The notes under the pieces were generated by a model. The model searched no databases, was not told the DNA's origin, and saw only the letters and a program-made list of their open reading frames with translations. From contig VTPC01000802.1 of the NCBI GenBank assembly GCA_011009095.1, forward strand, positions 141,193 through 205,192: 64,000 nucleotides of DNA, written 5' to 3'. Shown piece by piece: positions 1 through 11,700 of the stretch. Position 1 is the first letter of the stretch. Each line of letters starts with the position of its first letter. The position numbers and the translations under genes were made by a program. Source of the stretch: Ignelater luminosus. Lineage: Eukaryota > Arthropoda > Insecta > Coleoptera > Elateridae.

Positions 1-1300
1 AAAAATAACGAATTCACAAGAGACCTTAGAATTCCCTAATTCCAAAGTTCCTCCAACTATTTCAGCCGAATTTGGACGCAAAATGCACAAAGGTTTGGGA
101 GAGCTACAAATCTCAACCATTTATCGCCTAAAAATAACGGCGCTAGAAGAGATAGAAGGGGAACGGCACCCCCTCTAGGTTTCGAGGGTCTTTTTGGAAA
201 GATTCAGAATTTGCTTACAGAATCATGTATAGGTCACTACAGTACATTTACTGCAAAAGATGCATCTCTCTAGCTTAGGGGGTGTCCATTGCATGCATTA
301 AACCTTTTTTGTTTCCCATCCTATGGCCCATCAAAGTGCTGCATCTACGTTTCCCTAGGAACTCGAATAACTGCTCCAAAAAGGTCCAAAAGAAGTAAAA
401 TTACGTTTTTTTTTGTTTTAATTGGCCCCAGAAACGGTAAAACGCCAATTGTACCCACCTAAACTTATTGGCCTGACGATGCGCCTTAGTTTTAAAAAAA
501 TCCCAGCTAGATTGTACCATAATTAACCGAATTACAAATTTTCTAAAAGGGTATTTTGGTGTACCATAGAGAAAAGCGCGAAGCTAATACAATCGAGTCC
601 GGCTTTTTCGAGTGGGTAGATAAACCTTCGTAGAATATAAATCTTGAATATTATGTTAATCAGACTATCCAGACAGTTTTTTACCGAATTATCACTCCTA
701 TCTCACCATAGTATTTGCGAAGCTGTGTCGATCTGCGAAAACCAGCCTTCCGTAGCCCTTATAGTTTCAGAGCTAGGAGCCTTCCTAAGTACGACCTGTC
801 TCGCCCTCTAGCGGCCGAATCGTAAGAGATGCGAAGTCGATTCAAGCGGCTTCAGATGTAGGTAAAGACCCTCAATCGACGTATTAAATGACGTTTTAGT
901 ATCTTCTCAAAGCCCCCCCTACGACGAATTTTTACCTAAAGAGAAACATTCTTCGAGGACTCTACACGGAAGTGCCCCTGATCCCAGATCGCTAAGCCTG
1001 CTCATAAGGTCCCAATCAAGTTTGCCCATTTACGCCGCTAGGTGTCACGTTCGCCCCGCATGCATAGGGTAGTCGAAGAAAATTATGTATCAAGTATGGT
1101 CAAAATCGATCTTGAGTTATTCCAATTGTTTGATTTCAAAAAGTGCAAAATTTCCAACTTTGATGCCCCTTACTCCCCTCCTATTGGGTGATTAATGAAA
1201 AGCCGCGAGGAGTCGACTTGCCTCGGGTTGGTCTTCGAATGAGCTGATCTTCGTCCAAATAGCAGATGTGAACATGAATATGTAGATTATTTGATTCTTA
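1..1300. other. Less AT-rich non-coding tract
   Basis: By eye this stretch has more G+C and many more CpG steps than the following 10 kb. Examples are around 730-1060, with repeated TCG, GCG and CGA words. No long reading frame, splice-framed exon or recognisable RNA was seen. It could be an old repeat, a satellite-like block or a regulatory CpG patch; the sequence does not decide between these. Confidence 0.4.
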
Positions 1301-1430
1301 TGATGAGTAACTAAAAAAATAAATGAAGCAATAACCAGCAACAGGACAAGGTGACATAATGGATGACCATAAATGCTACACTATAGTGGAACTAAATAAT
1401 TTTAAATATGCCCCACTTACATCTTGCAGT

Positions 1431-2011
1431 CAGTGGTGTAAATATAATTTTAGACCCCCACCCGTGCAAACATAATTCCTGGCCCCTTAGTATTTCAGAC
1501 AGACAGAAAGAAATCAACGATTGGTGCACATGGCACCGGCTTCTTAAGCCCAATTTTGGCGGCAGAACCTTAGTATTTCATGATGTACATAATATTTATA
1601 AGAAAAACAGCACTTTATACCACACTGTATTTTTAAATATGTGGTAGTAGGTACTTGCAACAGACAAATTACAAATTAGGCTTCGGTTTTTTGTTTATTT
1701 ATTTACAAGGTAATCTTATTAGAAACTAGGTACATAGGTCATTCATGTGTTACAAGATTTAATGTACTAAATACATTGTTATATAGACACGTGTCTAGCT
1801 TTTGCTGTTGGCAAAATTTCAATAACTTTCTTTACATTTAACTTAGTCTTTTTTTAATAAAATTTAGAAGTTTTTGACCGAATTTAATATGTAATTACAC
1901 TTTGACTTATCCAGACTTTTCTAATTATATGGCTATTTTTATTTCATATCTGTAAATGACTGTGGGGGCCCCCTGCACTGCAGGCTTTTGCGTCCACTAT
2001 TTACACCACTG
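1431..2011. mobile_element. hAT-type non-autonomous element (MITE) with TSD
   Basis: Left end CAGTGGTGTAAATA (1431-1444) and right end the reverse complement of CAGTGGTGTAAATAG (1997-2011), so the terminal inverted repeats match over 14 bases. The flanking 8-mers are CTTGCAGT (1423-1430) and CTTGCAAT (2012-2019), an 8-bp target-site duplication with one mismatch. An 8-bp duplication and CAG...CTG ends are the signature of the hAT superfamily. The inside (about 550 bases) has no transposase, so it must have moved with enzyme from another copy. G/C-rich tracts near both ends (GACCCCCACCC and the GGGGGCCCCC region near 1965) are also typical of hAT subterminal sequence. Confidence 0.82.
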
Positions 2012-2019
2012 CTTGCAAT

Positions 2020-3500
2020 GTTGAAAGAAGTTTTTCTAAGTATAAAACAATCTTCTGAGTTAATAGACATTTATTTACTTTCGATAATTTAAAAATGTAT
2101 GCCATTATAAAGCAGTTCATTGTTGTAAATAGTTTAATATAGCCATTTAATATGTCTTAGTTGCATAATTTTTAAAATAAAAATTAAAATTAATGTGACT
2201 TATTTTGTTTCCAAAATGACAAAGATGTATAATTTCATTAGATTTCCATTTAAGTGTATTTTCATCACATATTTAAGTGCATATTTTAGAATTTTATGAA
2301 GCATAAGTGCATGCATACATTGACAGTTTTAATAGCATATAAATCCTAACCCTACTTATGATCTACAGTGCACAACTGCAAAAGTGGATATTTCTTTATA
2401 ATAATAACCATGCAAGAAATTTAATCTGACTACTGCAGGTAGTTTACAAAATACTAAAAGAACAAATTACTATTATGGCATTTGTAATGGACAATGTAAA
2501 TAAAATTAATTTTATGATTTTGCAAAATAAAGCTATATATTTCTGATACATCAACATAATATTTGGAAAACCACTACAAGGTATTGATCTAGCCAACATT
2601 AGTAATATATTCAAATAAACAAAAAACTTTGTCATTCAGGTTCTGAAGTAGTTTGGGTTACCTGCTTCAAAATGAAAATAGCAATAATTTCTTCACATGT
2701 GGAATTATATGATTTCTCACCATTTATTTGAAATCCAAGAGTATTATGTGGTTCATGTCTGTCTAGTTTTTAATTAAAATACTACTCCTATTTAACTTCA
2801 CAGTGTTATTATAAATGTTGTGAAATACCGAAACTGTGCCAATTTTACTACATTATATACTTATAGGCAACACAAATTTCATGAACACATTTTTCATAGA
2901 TAATTTGGCACGTATTCAACATTTTCATGTTTTTAATAATTACATTAATTATTTTTGTCAAATCAGTGGGCCCCTAAATTCATTGAGGTTATAAAAGGTT
3001 CAACTTTTTTTGTATCAAAGCAACCTTGTTATTTCCAAAATTATACTACCATTTCTTTGAACAACTGATGCCTTGGTAAAGTAAGATTACATGAAAGAAA
3101 GGTTTATAACATAATTTAAAATCAATCAATAATGTTTGGAAACATTATGGAGAAAAAAAAGATAATTTTCTCCCTCCATGAGAAAGATAAATGAGTATCA
3201 TTTGTAATTTACCAATGACACTTTATAATGTACCACAAAACATCATGAATGGGATGAGAATATCCTAACCATCTCTTTACATAACCTTATGATAAAATGA
3301 ACCCAGTTCTTCATCTTCATACAAAAAAGTCATCACAGCCAACTGACATCTAGATATTTTAATATAATTTTATAAAATAAACAATAATAAACACAATAAA
3401 ACCAAAACTACTTGTTGTATGCATAATTTATTGTGCCTTTTCAAAGTGGAACAGTATTGACATTGAGTGTAAAATTCATAGAAGTAAAATATTGCAGTCT
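2020..3500. other. AT-rich intergenic stretch, no gene seen
   Basis: Between the hAT element and the broken reading frame at 3.5 kb there are only short frames on both strands. No splice-framed exon, RNA gene or clear repeat was recognised. Confidence 0.6.
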
Positions 3501-3501
3501 T

Positions 3502-4079
3502 TCATTTCTGAATCAGTCTATTGCTTGTTTCATTTGCACAATTTTGACCAACCAATGACCCAACTAATTTTTTATGAATCTTTATCATACATGGTCTTCT
3601 ATCGTCTTGTTCAAGTTTCATCCCTTTTTCAATAGTTTCTTGCAAATACTTGGTTTTCAAAGCAGATATGATATATTCAATTTCCAATTTACCAAAACCT
3701 AAAAATTTATGATAAGTTAATGGTTTCATACGTTAATTAGTACTAAACATAGATAAGAAAGCTTTTTCAGACAAAGGTTGCTTCTGATAAAAGGAAATTA
3801 CTTGCATTTGCAATTACAATAATATTTTGAAGATTCAAAATTCATCTTCTTCTTTTTTGCTGGTGGAATCTTGACAGTGTAGCTTCCTTCAATTTTTAAG
3901 AATTATTCACCATTAACTAAGCTCTTAAGATTAGTATTGTCTGAATTGTATCCAAGTTGACAAACACTAAGTTGGTAGTTGAATTTAGCATCTTCACAGA
4001 TTACTGAAACCCGCAGCATGGTTATTTCAAAATGATGTATGTATACAGAAAATGATATTTTAAGAGTTGCAGCTACCAT
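3502..4079 (-). pseudogene. Broken unrecognised reading frame downstream of RPB8
   Basis: On the minus strand a frame from an ATG at 4077-4079 runs to a TAA at 3798-3800, interrupted only by one TAA at 3903-3905. It contains protein-like words: CEDAKFNYQLSVCQLGYNSD, then after the stop FLKIEGSYTVKIPPAKKKKM, a basic cluster. About 70 bases further on, a second frame (3502-3729) reads KLEIEYIISALKTKYLQETI and LEQDDRRPCMIKIHKKLVG. The composition is less biased than chance frames of this AT content. I do not recognise the family. It may be a decayed retrocopy or a transposon remnant, and coding status is uncertain. It starts about 190 bases beyond the RPB8 poly(A) signal, so it is not part of the RPB8 protein. 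Confidence 0.4.
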
Positions 4080-4264
4080 TAAGTAATTTCTTTAACAAGT
4101 AATCTGATAAAATAAGAAAGAAATGTACATTAAAGTTATTTTTGCAAATAGTAGAAATGATAATAAAGAAAAGCAAAAGTCAATACCTTTTTCGATCTTG
4201 GATCAAGACAAGTGGCTTGATAACTTTTATAATAATCAAACTAGCAAATACAGAATAAAAGTCC

Positions 4265-4270
4265 TTTATT
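4265..4270 (-). terminator. Rpb8: Poly(A) signal of RPB8
   Basis: AATAAA on the minus strand, about 57 bases after the RPB8 stop codon. It implies a very short 3' UTR (roughly 75-90 bases if cleavage follows at the usual distance). Known: the canonical hexamer. The cleavage site itself is inferred. Confidence 0.75.
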
Positions 4271-4326
4271 AAAAAAAAATATTCTTATTATTAAGGTTTT
4301 ACTGTACAATTAAAAAGAAAGGAAAC

Positions 4327-4515
<189 letters not shown>

Positions 4516-6187
4516 TCACATACAAAAACATTTAAAATCAATATTAAATGTATGGTGTTCTATACAATTCATGTGTTACACTGTCTGGAGTATTGTATTG
4601 AAGATTAAAAATATGTTTGGTAGGTCTACATACAAGTTTCTAGTAATTTATAATGTATCATGAAGTTTTATTCTCGATCTCTACTCAGTAATCAATTTAA
4701 ATGGAAACCTCTATTTTTAGCTTAAATTTAAAGAGTATGACTGATAAATAAGATTATGTGAACTGGATATAGGTGTATAGGTAAGTGATGTGGAAGAATA
4801 ATGCCATTTGAATCACAATTGTGCAATGACTAATTGTATAGCAATGCTATATTGATATTTATGCTATTAAACAATCGTTTTCATCACACCATATCTGTTA
4901 TGTTGCAAGAAAAAAGTGCTTAAGTAGAGCATGATTTATGTAGATTGTAAGTGTTAGTTATTTAGTATGCTATATCAATATCAATTTAGTATCAAAATTA
5001 GGTTATGTGTTTAAAACCTACAATTTACTGAAAAAATGGTCAATGTGAGCATTGGCCCAAGTAATTTCTAAGTGAATAGGAATTCCAAAAATTGTTTTTC
5101 TCAAGCAAGAGGACAAGTTTCAAGTCTCCTATCAATGTGAAACATAGGACCTTAAAAATATCTATTGAAATCTGGAATACTTTCAGCAAGGCAGAAGTCT
5201 AAGCAAAATCTATTTGACTATAGCAGTTGAATTCCCTAATGCAAATAACAATAGAACAACTGACAGTACAGTTTTTAATGAAAAATACCAACTTATCACT
5301 TTTTGCTCTTCTGGTACCATTTTAAACTTTCTCTTTATTGGAAATTAAACCCAAGAACTGCTAATTAACCAACTGTTGAGACTAATTGGAGAAAGCCTAT
5401 AATTTAATTTCTTTAGGCTTTGATTACTATTGAACATTTTTCAATAGTAGGAGAAATGGCAAATTATTAAGAGTTTTTTGTTAACCAGTTAAACAAGCAC
5501 TTATTTGCCATGGGAAGTGCTGTACCAAGAAAAGAATTTTTCTGTTCACCCTATACCCCAGTCTCTGATAACAACTTCCAGGTTTACATATAATATTCAG
5601 ATATATGATAAATGAATTCACAACTGACACTTTCTGTTAACTCACAACATAATAATTGTAATTCCAACAAATAGTTGCCTCCTTGATCTGTTTGAAACTC
5701 TAGCTTTGGTAATAATATAATGTTCGTTATTTACATATAACAATAAACAAACTTTTTCTCTTTAGTTTCTCTTGCTTCAAAAGTATGTTGTTGCACTATT
5801 CCCAATCGTGTCTGATTCAAAATCATAACTTTCACTAAATTGGAGAAGGATAACATCTACATAAGAACCTTCATAATTCCCATACACAATTATATTCTTT
5901 TGTACAGATCATTCAATAATATTATTCATTCAATTTTTTATTTCAGTTACATTAGATAAATACGTTTATCTACAACTCTTCAATAATATAGTCGTTATAC
6001 GCGTAACCATAGGGATATAACCATACTCATAAAACACTGGTGAATTATATGGATTTTATTCACTGGCGGTGTTTTGTTGGTTGCCTATTTATAGATATAA
6101 ACAAAATAGAAATTGTTATAATCTCAAACTATTTATTGTTAGAAAAAAATTTGAACATCGTCTTCAGAGGATCCTTGTATTCCAAGT

Positions 6188-6343
6188 CTAAAACTCTCTT
6201 TGTGAAGATTGTTTACTTTCATTGACTTCTACATATTCAAGAATTTGGGCATCGCCTTCCTCAGGGGAGTCCACCTCCAGATCTTCCTCAGAAGTGTTAG
6301 AATCGTAGATAAAACGTCGTATTCGACTCGCGCATAATGGGCA
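6188..6343 (-). pseudogene. Acidic C-terminal-like fragment next to recombinase relic
   Basis: Minus-strand open frame of about 50 codons ending TAG at 6188-6190. It reads RRFIYDSNTSEEDLEVDSPE, then EGDAQILEYVEV and a Ser/Gln-rich tail. Its upstream part overlaps the palindrome at 6319-6440. It lies on the same strand as, and downstream of, the tyrosine-recombinase N-terminus at 6579-6836. It could be the far end of the same internally deleted protein, but no catalytic region lies between them. The family is not recognised from this fragment alone. Confidence 0.35.
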
Positions 6344-6440
6344 TTATTCATTTGGATGATTTACACACTCGCCTTCGGCTCATGTGTAAACTTTATCCTC
6401 TTGAATAATAGCCTACATTATGTGCTCGTTGAATAATATA
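6319..6440. repeat. Imperfect palindrome (about 55-bp arms)
   Basis: The left arm (ATTCGACTCGCGCATAATGG, then GCATTATTC...GATTTACACAC) pairs with the right arm (CATGTGTAAAC...TTGAATAATAGCC, then ACATTATGTGCTCGTTGAATA) around a loop near 6375 with GCCTTCGGC, itself a small hairpin. Arms match over most of about 55 bases with small indels. Likely a foldback end of the surrounding element. Confidence 0.65.
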
Positions 6441-6505
6441 CTATTATGTACAACCGTGAGATATATCTTATAAATCGCACTCAATGGGATAACGCAATGT
6501 TTAAA

Positions 6506-6527
6506 ATTATCGCACGCGTGCGGTAAT
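6506..6527. repeat. Short near-perfect palindrome TTATCGCAC-CGTGCGGTAA
   Basis: ATTATCGCACGCGTGCGGTA plus AT reads nearly the same on both strands. The word TTATCGCACGC recurs in the palindrome at 7063-7166, tying the two together as parts of one repeat unit. Confidence 0.6.
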
Positions 6528-6578
6528 ATTTTCAAATCGCACGCGCATCAATGATTACACAAAAATCAAAGAAATTCC

Positions 6579-6836
6579 TTAATTGATCATTCTGCCTTCA
6601 ACATAGAATAATAACACTACAATGAAGAAGATTTTTTTAGCTTTGCTGAGTTCACCAAAGTACACCAACAACGCTTTTTCATTTGTTAAGTGTTGAACTT
6701 TTCTTTCGTTGCACCATTTTGCATATCGTTCAAACGCCAGCTGATATTTTTCGCGTGATTTCTGAGGAACAAGCCCAGAGATAACATTCAAAGCAGCTTC
6801 TTCTACATCTGAAGACAAATCGTCTGACGAACTCAT
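6579..6836 (-). pseudogene. Crypton-type tyrosine recombinase, N-terminal fragment
   Basis: Frame of 85 codons from ATG at 6836. After an acidic start (MSSSDDLSSDVEEA) it reads LVPQKSREKYQLAFERYAKW and then EKALLVYFGELSKAKK. This matches the SAM-like DNA-binding domain (core-binding domain) of Crypton and KIAA1958-like tyrosine recombinases of insects (pattern LxPxKSRxKYxxxYxxFxxW...LLxYFxELS). Only the N-terminal ~65 residues are present. The catalytic Arg...His-x-x-Arg...Tyr domain is absent, and the last ~15 residues look like read-through into unrelated sequence. So it is a truncated or internally deleted element, not an active enzyme. Confidence 0.65.
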
Positions 6837-7062
6837 TCTGATGATTTTCTGTCACAAAATTTTACAAAAAGCAAAATTTGTTCACTGTTGACACTGTTGC
6901 TAAGTACGTTGCTATCATTTTGAACAATGAGATTCAGCTGCTACTTTGAATTAATATTCATAAAATCTTGATCGAAAGTAGTTAGTCCATGATCGAAAGC
7001 AGCAAAAATGGTTCCATTTGTAAAAAATTCAAAGGTTCTACATAAAACTTTGTACACAACTT

Positions 7063-7166
7063 GTGGGATACACTATTATCGCACGCCCATGGTTACGCAA
7101 AACTCGGGCTGACGCCCTTGTTTGCGCAATTTCCATGTGCATGCGATAATGACGTGTGTATCCCAC
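7063..7166. repeat. Palindrome with GTGGGATACAC ends
   Basis: Left arm GTGGGATACAC...TTATCGCACGCCCATGG...TTACGCAAA. Right arm is the reverse complement, with TTTGCGCAA...CCATGTGCATGCGATAA...GTGTATCCCAC. The loop contains a smaller hairpin (GGGCTGACGCCC). Arms are about 45 bases. Together with 6319-6440 it brackets the recombinase fragment. Confidence 0.7.
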
Positions 7167-7544
7167 TGATTGCGTAAGTAACTATTAAAGGTCTACTTCA
7201 TACAAGTTGGTGACTATTTTTACCAAAAGGGTAACGAGGTAGTGTCTCTGTAAAAATACAAGATTTAATTACTTTTTCAATTTTTATTACAAATTTAAAC
7301 AGTAAATATTATCGATCAATTACATTCAACTTGATTACAGGTTGTTTGTATCAACCTAGCCTAAAAATTTCGTAAAGCTCAACTCTGAATACGATTATCA
7401 ACAGTTCAAGAGTAATATTGTTTTTAAGTAGGAACAGTTTAAATTATGTGAGGTCGGTGCGAATAAGCATAAGCTTACTCCATTCCTCTTCTGGTTGTTT
7501 ATTGTACTGTTATTACTTTTCCTTAACTCTATTTTTATGACATG

Positions 7545-8790
7545 CTGCAAGCTGGCTTTCTTCTATTCATGTTAGATTCTTGTTTTTGAGAGAATTTTCT
7601 GCTTCTTTTTTCCATCTCTCACACTTCTGCTATCTTCCATTGTGAAAATAATATGTTTTAACCTTCTCAACTGCCACACTGGTTTTGACTCTTCTATTCT
7701 GTTACCTTTAAGTGCTCTTGTTTGAATGTTATTTTATCCATTTGTTTCACTTTCACTACCTCATCTCCATTGCTTGTAATCTTACCTCTTTGTAGTTATC
7801 CAAAATTCTGAATCATGTATTTACTTTTAGGTGGGTATCTGAATTACGTTATACTACACTCTCTTATTTGTTATCAAGCTTTGGTTAACAGTACTGAAGA
7901 GCATGGAGATTTTTGATATTCCCGAATTGAGATTCACTTCTAGGTATTTAAATTGGATACTTGTTCTATTTTGATTTGTATGCCTTCTTTTCCCTTACTA
8001 TAACTATTGTTTGATCTTTATATTGTAGTTCTTCAGTGTTTTGTTACCAACATAAGATCCCGCTGTAACTGACTTTCGTTTTAGCAAACAACACTACATT
8101 GTCTGTGAATATCAGCTTCATTTACTCTTCTTATTAGTTTGAATTGTCACATGTTATTTTAAATATTTGATCTAATAAGGTCATAAATAGAAATAGGACC
8201 TCTTTGGACCAATGCCCTTCCTTGTTTGGCAAGGAGTCCTATTGAAAGCTTGATCTCTATTGTCTTGCACTTTATTTCTTTGGGGACTCTATCAAAGGCC
8301 TTAGACTAGATCTATTAAGCACAAATAGGTCTTCGATCAAATTAGAATGTTTTTTCTGAAATTTGCTTTATTATAGACAATGACTCCGGGTGTCTTCTAT
8401 TTGGTTGAAATTAATATTGCTCTTTCCATAAGTTTTTCCAATTACTTTTCAATAGATTTTTCTCATTGCACTTAATACAGGGAAATTTCCCAGGCAATTT
8501 CTACGTTTTTTTGAAGTTTTCTCTTTTGTAAATTTTCCATGCATCATTTAATATTTCTGCTACACTGCTAGCATTTGTTTTCCTTTCGCTTCTAGATATT
8601 TTATCATTTAGCATTATCACTTTTATTTTCTCGATTACTTCTCAACATTTGGCCATTTATACTTCATTTTTTACGTTTTCCAACTCAGTATTCTCTTCTA
8701 ATAGTTCTTTAAAATTGTCTCTCCATTTCTCCTCCTTGACTAATTTATCTTCCCTGTTTTGCTTTTAATTTGCGCAAGAAGAGATTCTTT
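7545..8790 (-). pseudogene. Decayed non-LTR (LINE) reverse transcriptase
   Basis: No long frame survives, but successive minus-strand frames spell the reverse-transcriptase order of insect LINEs. Near 8690-8760 there is KEEKWRDNFKELLEEN, the linker ahead of the fingers. Near 8272-8301 there is KAFDRVPKEIK, the motif with the first catalytic Asp. Near 8050-8108 there is TDNVVLFAKT followed by LQRDLM, where the catalytic YADD has decayed to FTDN. Near 7930-7990 there is EQVSNFKYLEVNL, the thumb-side KYLG motif, and near 7790 LQAMEMR. Many stops and frameshifts separate these words. The order and spacing fit a roughly 1.2-kb fragment lacking endonuclease. The clade (RTE or CR1/L2-like) is not certain. 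Confidence 0.75.
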
Positions 8791-11700
8791 GTTCTGTCAT
8801 AGTGACTATTTCACTTGGTAAAAACGTTTTTTTTTTGGTTCTCCATTTCAACTATTTCTATACAATGTAATGTTAACCAAAGAGCAGCGTTGAATGTTGA
8901 CAGTATCCACTGACATTTTGATAAAGAATTTTTGGAATTAATGAACCTCAATGGAGTTTTAAACCAAACTAACACATTCCTCTGGTATGGTATTCATAGC
9001 TTTCTACAAAAATACAGAGTTTATGCTTTTCTATTAAATGGAGTCTGTTTGGTTATCTCATAAAAACAAAAAAAAAAGAAATAGAATAAACAGCAGAATG
9101 CAACATTGGTCTTTCTTGACATAGTATAAAGATTTATTGTCAAGCAAAATTGATTTTGTAAGGAAAAAAGGCAAGACTTTCTTTGGTTTCTATAAAAAGA
9201 CGTTAGAAAAAACTGGAAGAATAACAGCTCACCACAAACCTCAAACACAATATAAATCAGAATTTATAATTTTTAAGAGCATAATGGAGAAATTTAAATT
9301 AAGATTTTAATAACAAAATGTATGTATATGAAATAGCTATGTCCAACAGAATATTCTTGACTGGCTAGCAAGATCGACAGGAATCAGCTCGGTCCGAAAC
9401 AAATTAATGAGAAGCACGACAAACATTGCATTTATCAAATCTGAGTGCTTATAGAGACTTTTACATTGTCTACGGTAATGTATGTCACGTAAAATCAGTT
9501 AGAGAAGGTACTAGAAATTAGATTTGTATTTAAAAAAAACTAGTGTACTAATGAATCAAGTTTATGGTATTGCAAGACGGTGTGGTATGTGCTATGTCAC
9601 AATGTAAAATCAGTAAGTAAAAGCCTATTTTTTTCAGTAGCAACATTCCTGTGTTGGGTGGGCCAGGGAATTCCCCTGGTCTGTATCCAATATAGAACGC
9701 TTAGGGGCTTCCAAATATGAAACAGGCGAAAACAACAATAATAAGGCCATGCTTTTTCTATGCTTAGATGCTAAATGTATCTTCCATTCCTAGCATAAAA
9801 TTTTTTTCAGTTAAGGCTAAAAATAAATAGTGGAAGTACTCATTTGAAATATAAATGTGGGGGTGGTGCTTGGAAAAAATACAATCCTTCAAAGTTAACT
9901 TCTATTAGAAGTTCGTTACTCAAATAGCTAACCGTTTGGTTTGTTTACTTTTGAAAGAGTGGCAATCAAAAATGGTTTTACTAACAGGGTTTCCACTTAA
10001 ATTGACTACTCTTCTACAGATTTAAATATTTAACATCATTAAGTATAGCACTACCGGCCGCCAAAAACTAAAAATTATAATTTATCACAGACAAAGATTA
10101 ATATCTAACATTGTTCAGCAGTGGTTAAAAAAGTAGAGATTAATTGGATTTTGTGTAACAAGTCAGAAAAAAACAAACATATCACTATATTACACGCGTC
10201 GAAAATCCTAATAAAAACATAACAATCTTAATGATATACAAAATCTACTCTAAAAATTCTAATTTTTCATAAATAATAACTCAATGCCCACTTTTAGAAT
10301 ACCAAGGACGAAAAAGGTGGGTGTGGGTCAATTCGGGGCGAACAAACAATGAAACAAATATTATAATTAATTATACAAGTTCTCTAACTCATACATTTAA
10401 TGACCTTGAACGCTGTCATTAACCACATAGTAAGAGGATTTTCAACTCTCCTCGCTATACGCCAAATTGAATAGTATTTATCTCCTGTTGCATAAGTAAT
10501 TTTGTTGAAGTGCTTTTCCTGTTTGTTGACTGATGTACCAGCCGAAGATATCACGACAGTCACAAGGGTAGTATGGTTAGTGGTCGTGAGAATAACGAAG
10601 CACAACCAGCTAACCACACTGCCACTGTGCACATCGTAAAATTGCGCAGCGAAAGAATTCTTTTCAGACATCATCATCCCTCGACGTGCGTGCGTGCGGC
10701 GTACTATAAGTAATCTTCTCAGGTTTGGACGACATAAATTCGCCGCCTTTGATGATATTATTATGTAGAACAGATCAATAAGAAAATAAGGACGAAGCAA
10801 TCACGTGAACAAAAGTGAAATGCGAGATGTTAACGCCCATTTCAAATTTGTAACGTGTGTTATAATCAATTTTCCATTATCTAATTTGGGCAATTACAAG
10901 CAGTCTATATTATGATGGATTTTTTAAAGCAATTAATTAAAAAACGTCTAGGGGAAAAAAGAAATGTTATTGTACCCGTATGAACAACGAACGCACCGAA
11001 GTGCCCATCCCCCATCCATTTCAGTACTGATGGGTGATAAAAGCCGCAACAATTACATTTTCCTCGACATTAATCGATAACAGACGTTAACAGTAATTTG
11101 CTGTCATAAACCATTACATAGCGAAACTTTTTATCCTTATTAAAATTAATTTTGAAAAGGCCAAATCGTTTCTAAAAATTTATACAGGAAATAATCAATT
11201 AAATGTTAAATAAAAACTGGATTTTTGTGGTAGAAAAGAAAATCGGACTAATTAAATACTAAGGCAGCTATATTTACAGTACTATGCATATTTCAACTTA
11301 TAAATCACACGACAGCAAACACTAAAATTACGAATTTTCGTTCTAAATTTAAAAACGGGCGACATCGTAATGTATTAAAAATAAAACAACCGCAAAATTC
11401 CTTTAAAATTTATCCACACATTAACCCGCATAATACTTGCCTACAAAATTATAAAATGCGTTTTTCATTTCAAAATAAAAATAGAAAAATGCTAATTGAA
11501 TTTTTGTTGTTGGATAGATCTGCTTTAATAGATGGCGCTGACCGGAAAATCAAATCAAAGGTAGGAAAATCGAGGAAGGTTAAAAAATTTCCCAACGCGT
11601 CTGAGTATATACAAAATTTCTAATGGAACATTTTTGGCAACTGACTCGAGTGACTGTTAGTCTGCCACATCCTCAATATTTGTATGCTGTTTTGATGTTC

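Noticed and set aside
1408..1647. 79-codon plus-strand frame
   Set aside because: It starts outside and crosses into the hAT MITE, so it is a chance frame over an element border.
10384..10800. 138-codon minus-strand frame, the longest gap-free one in the window
   Set aside because: No recognisable domain, Leu/Ile/Thr-rich mix without a clear signal peptide or conserved block, and no splice context. Probably chance.
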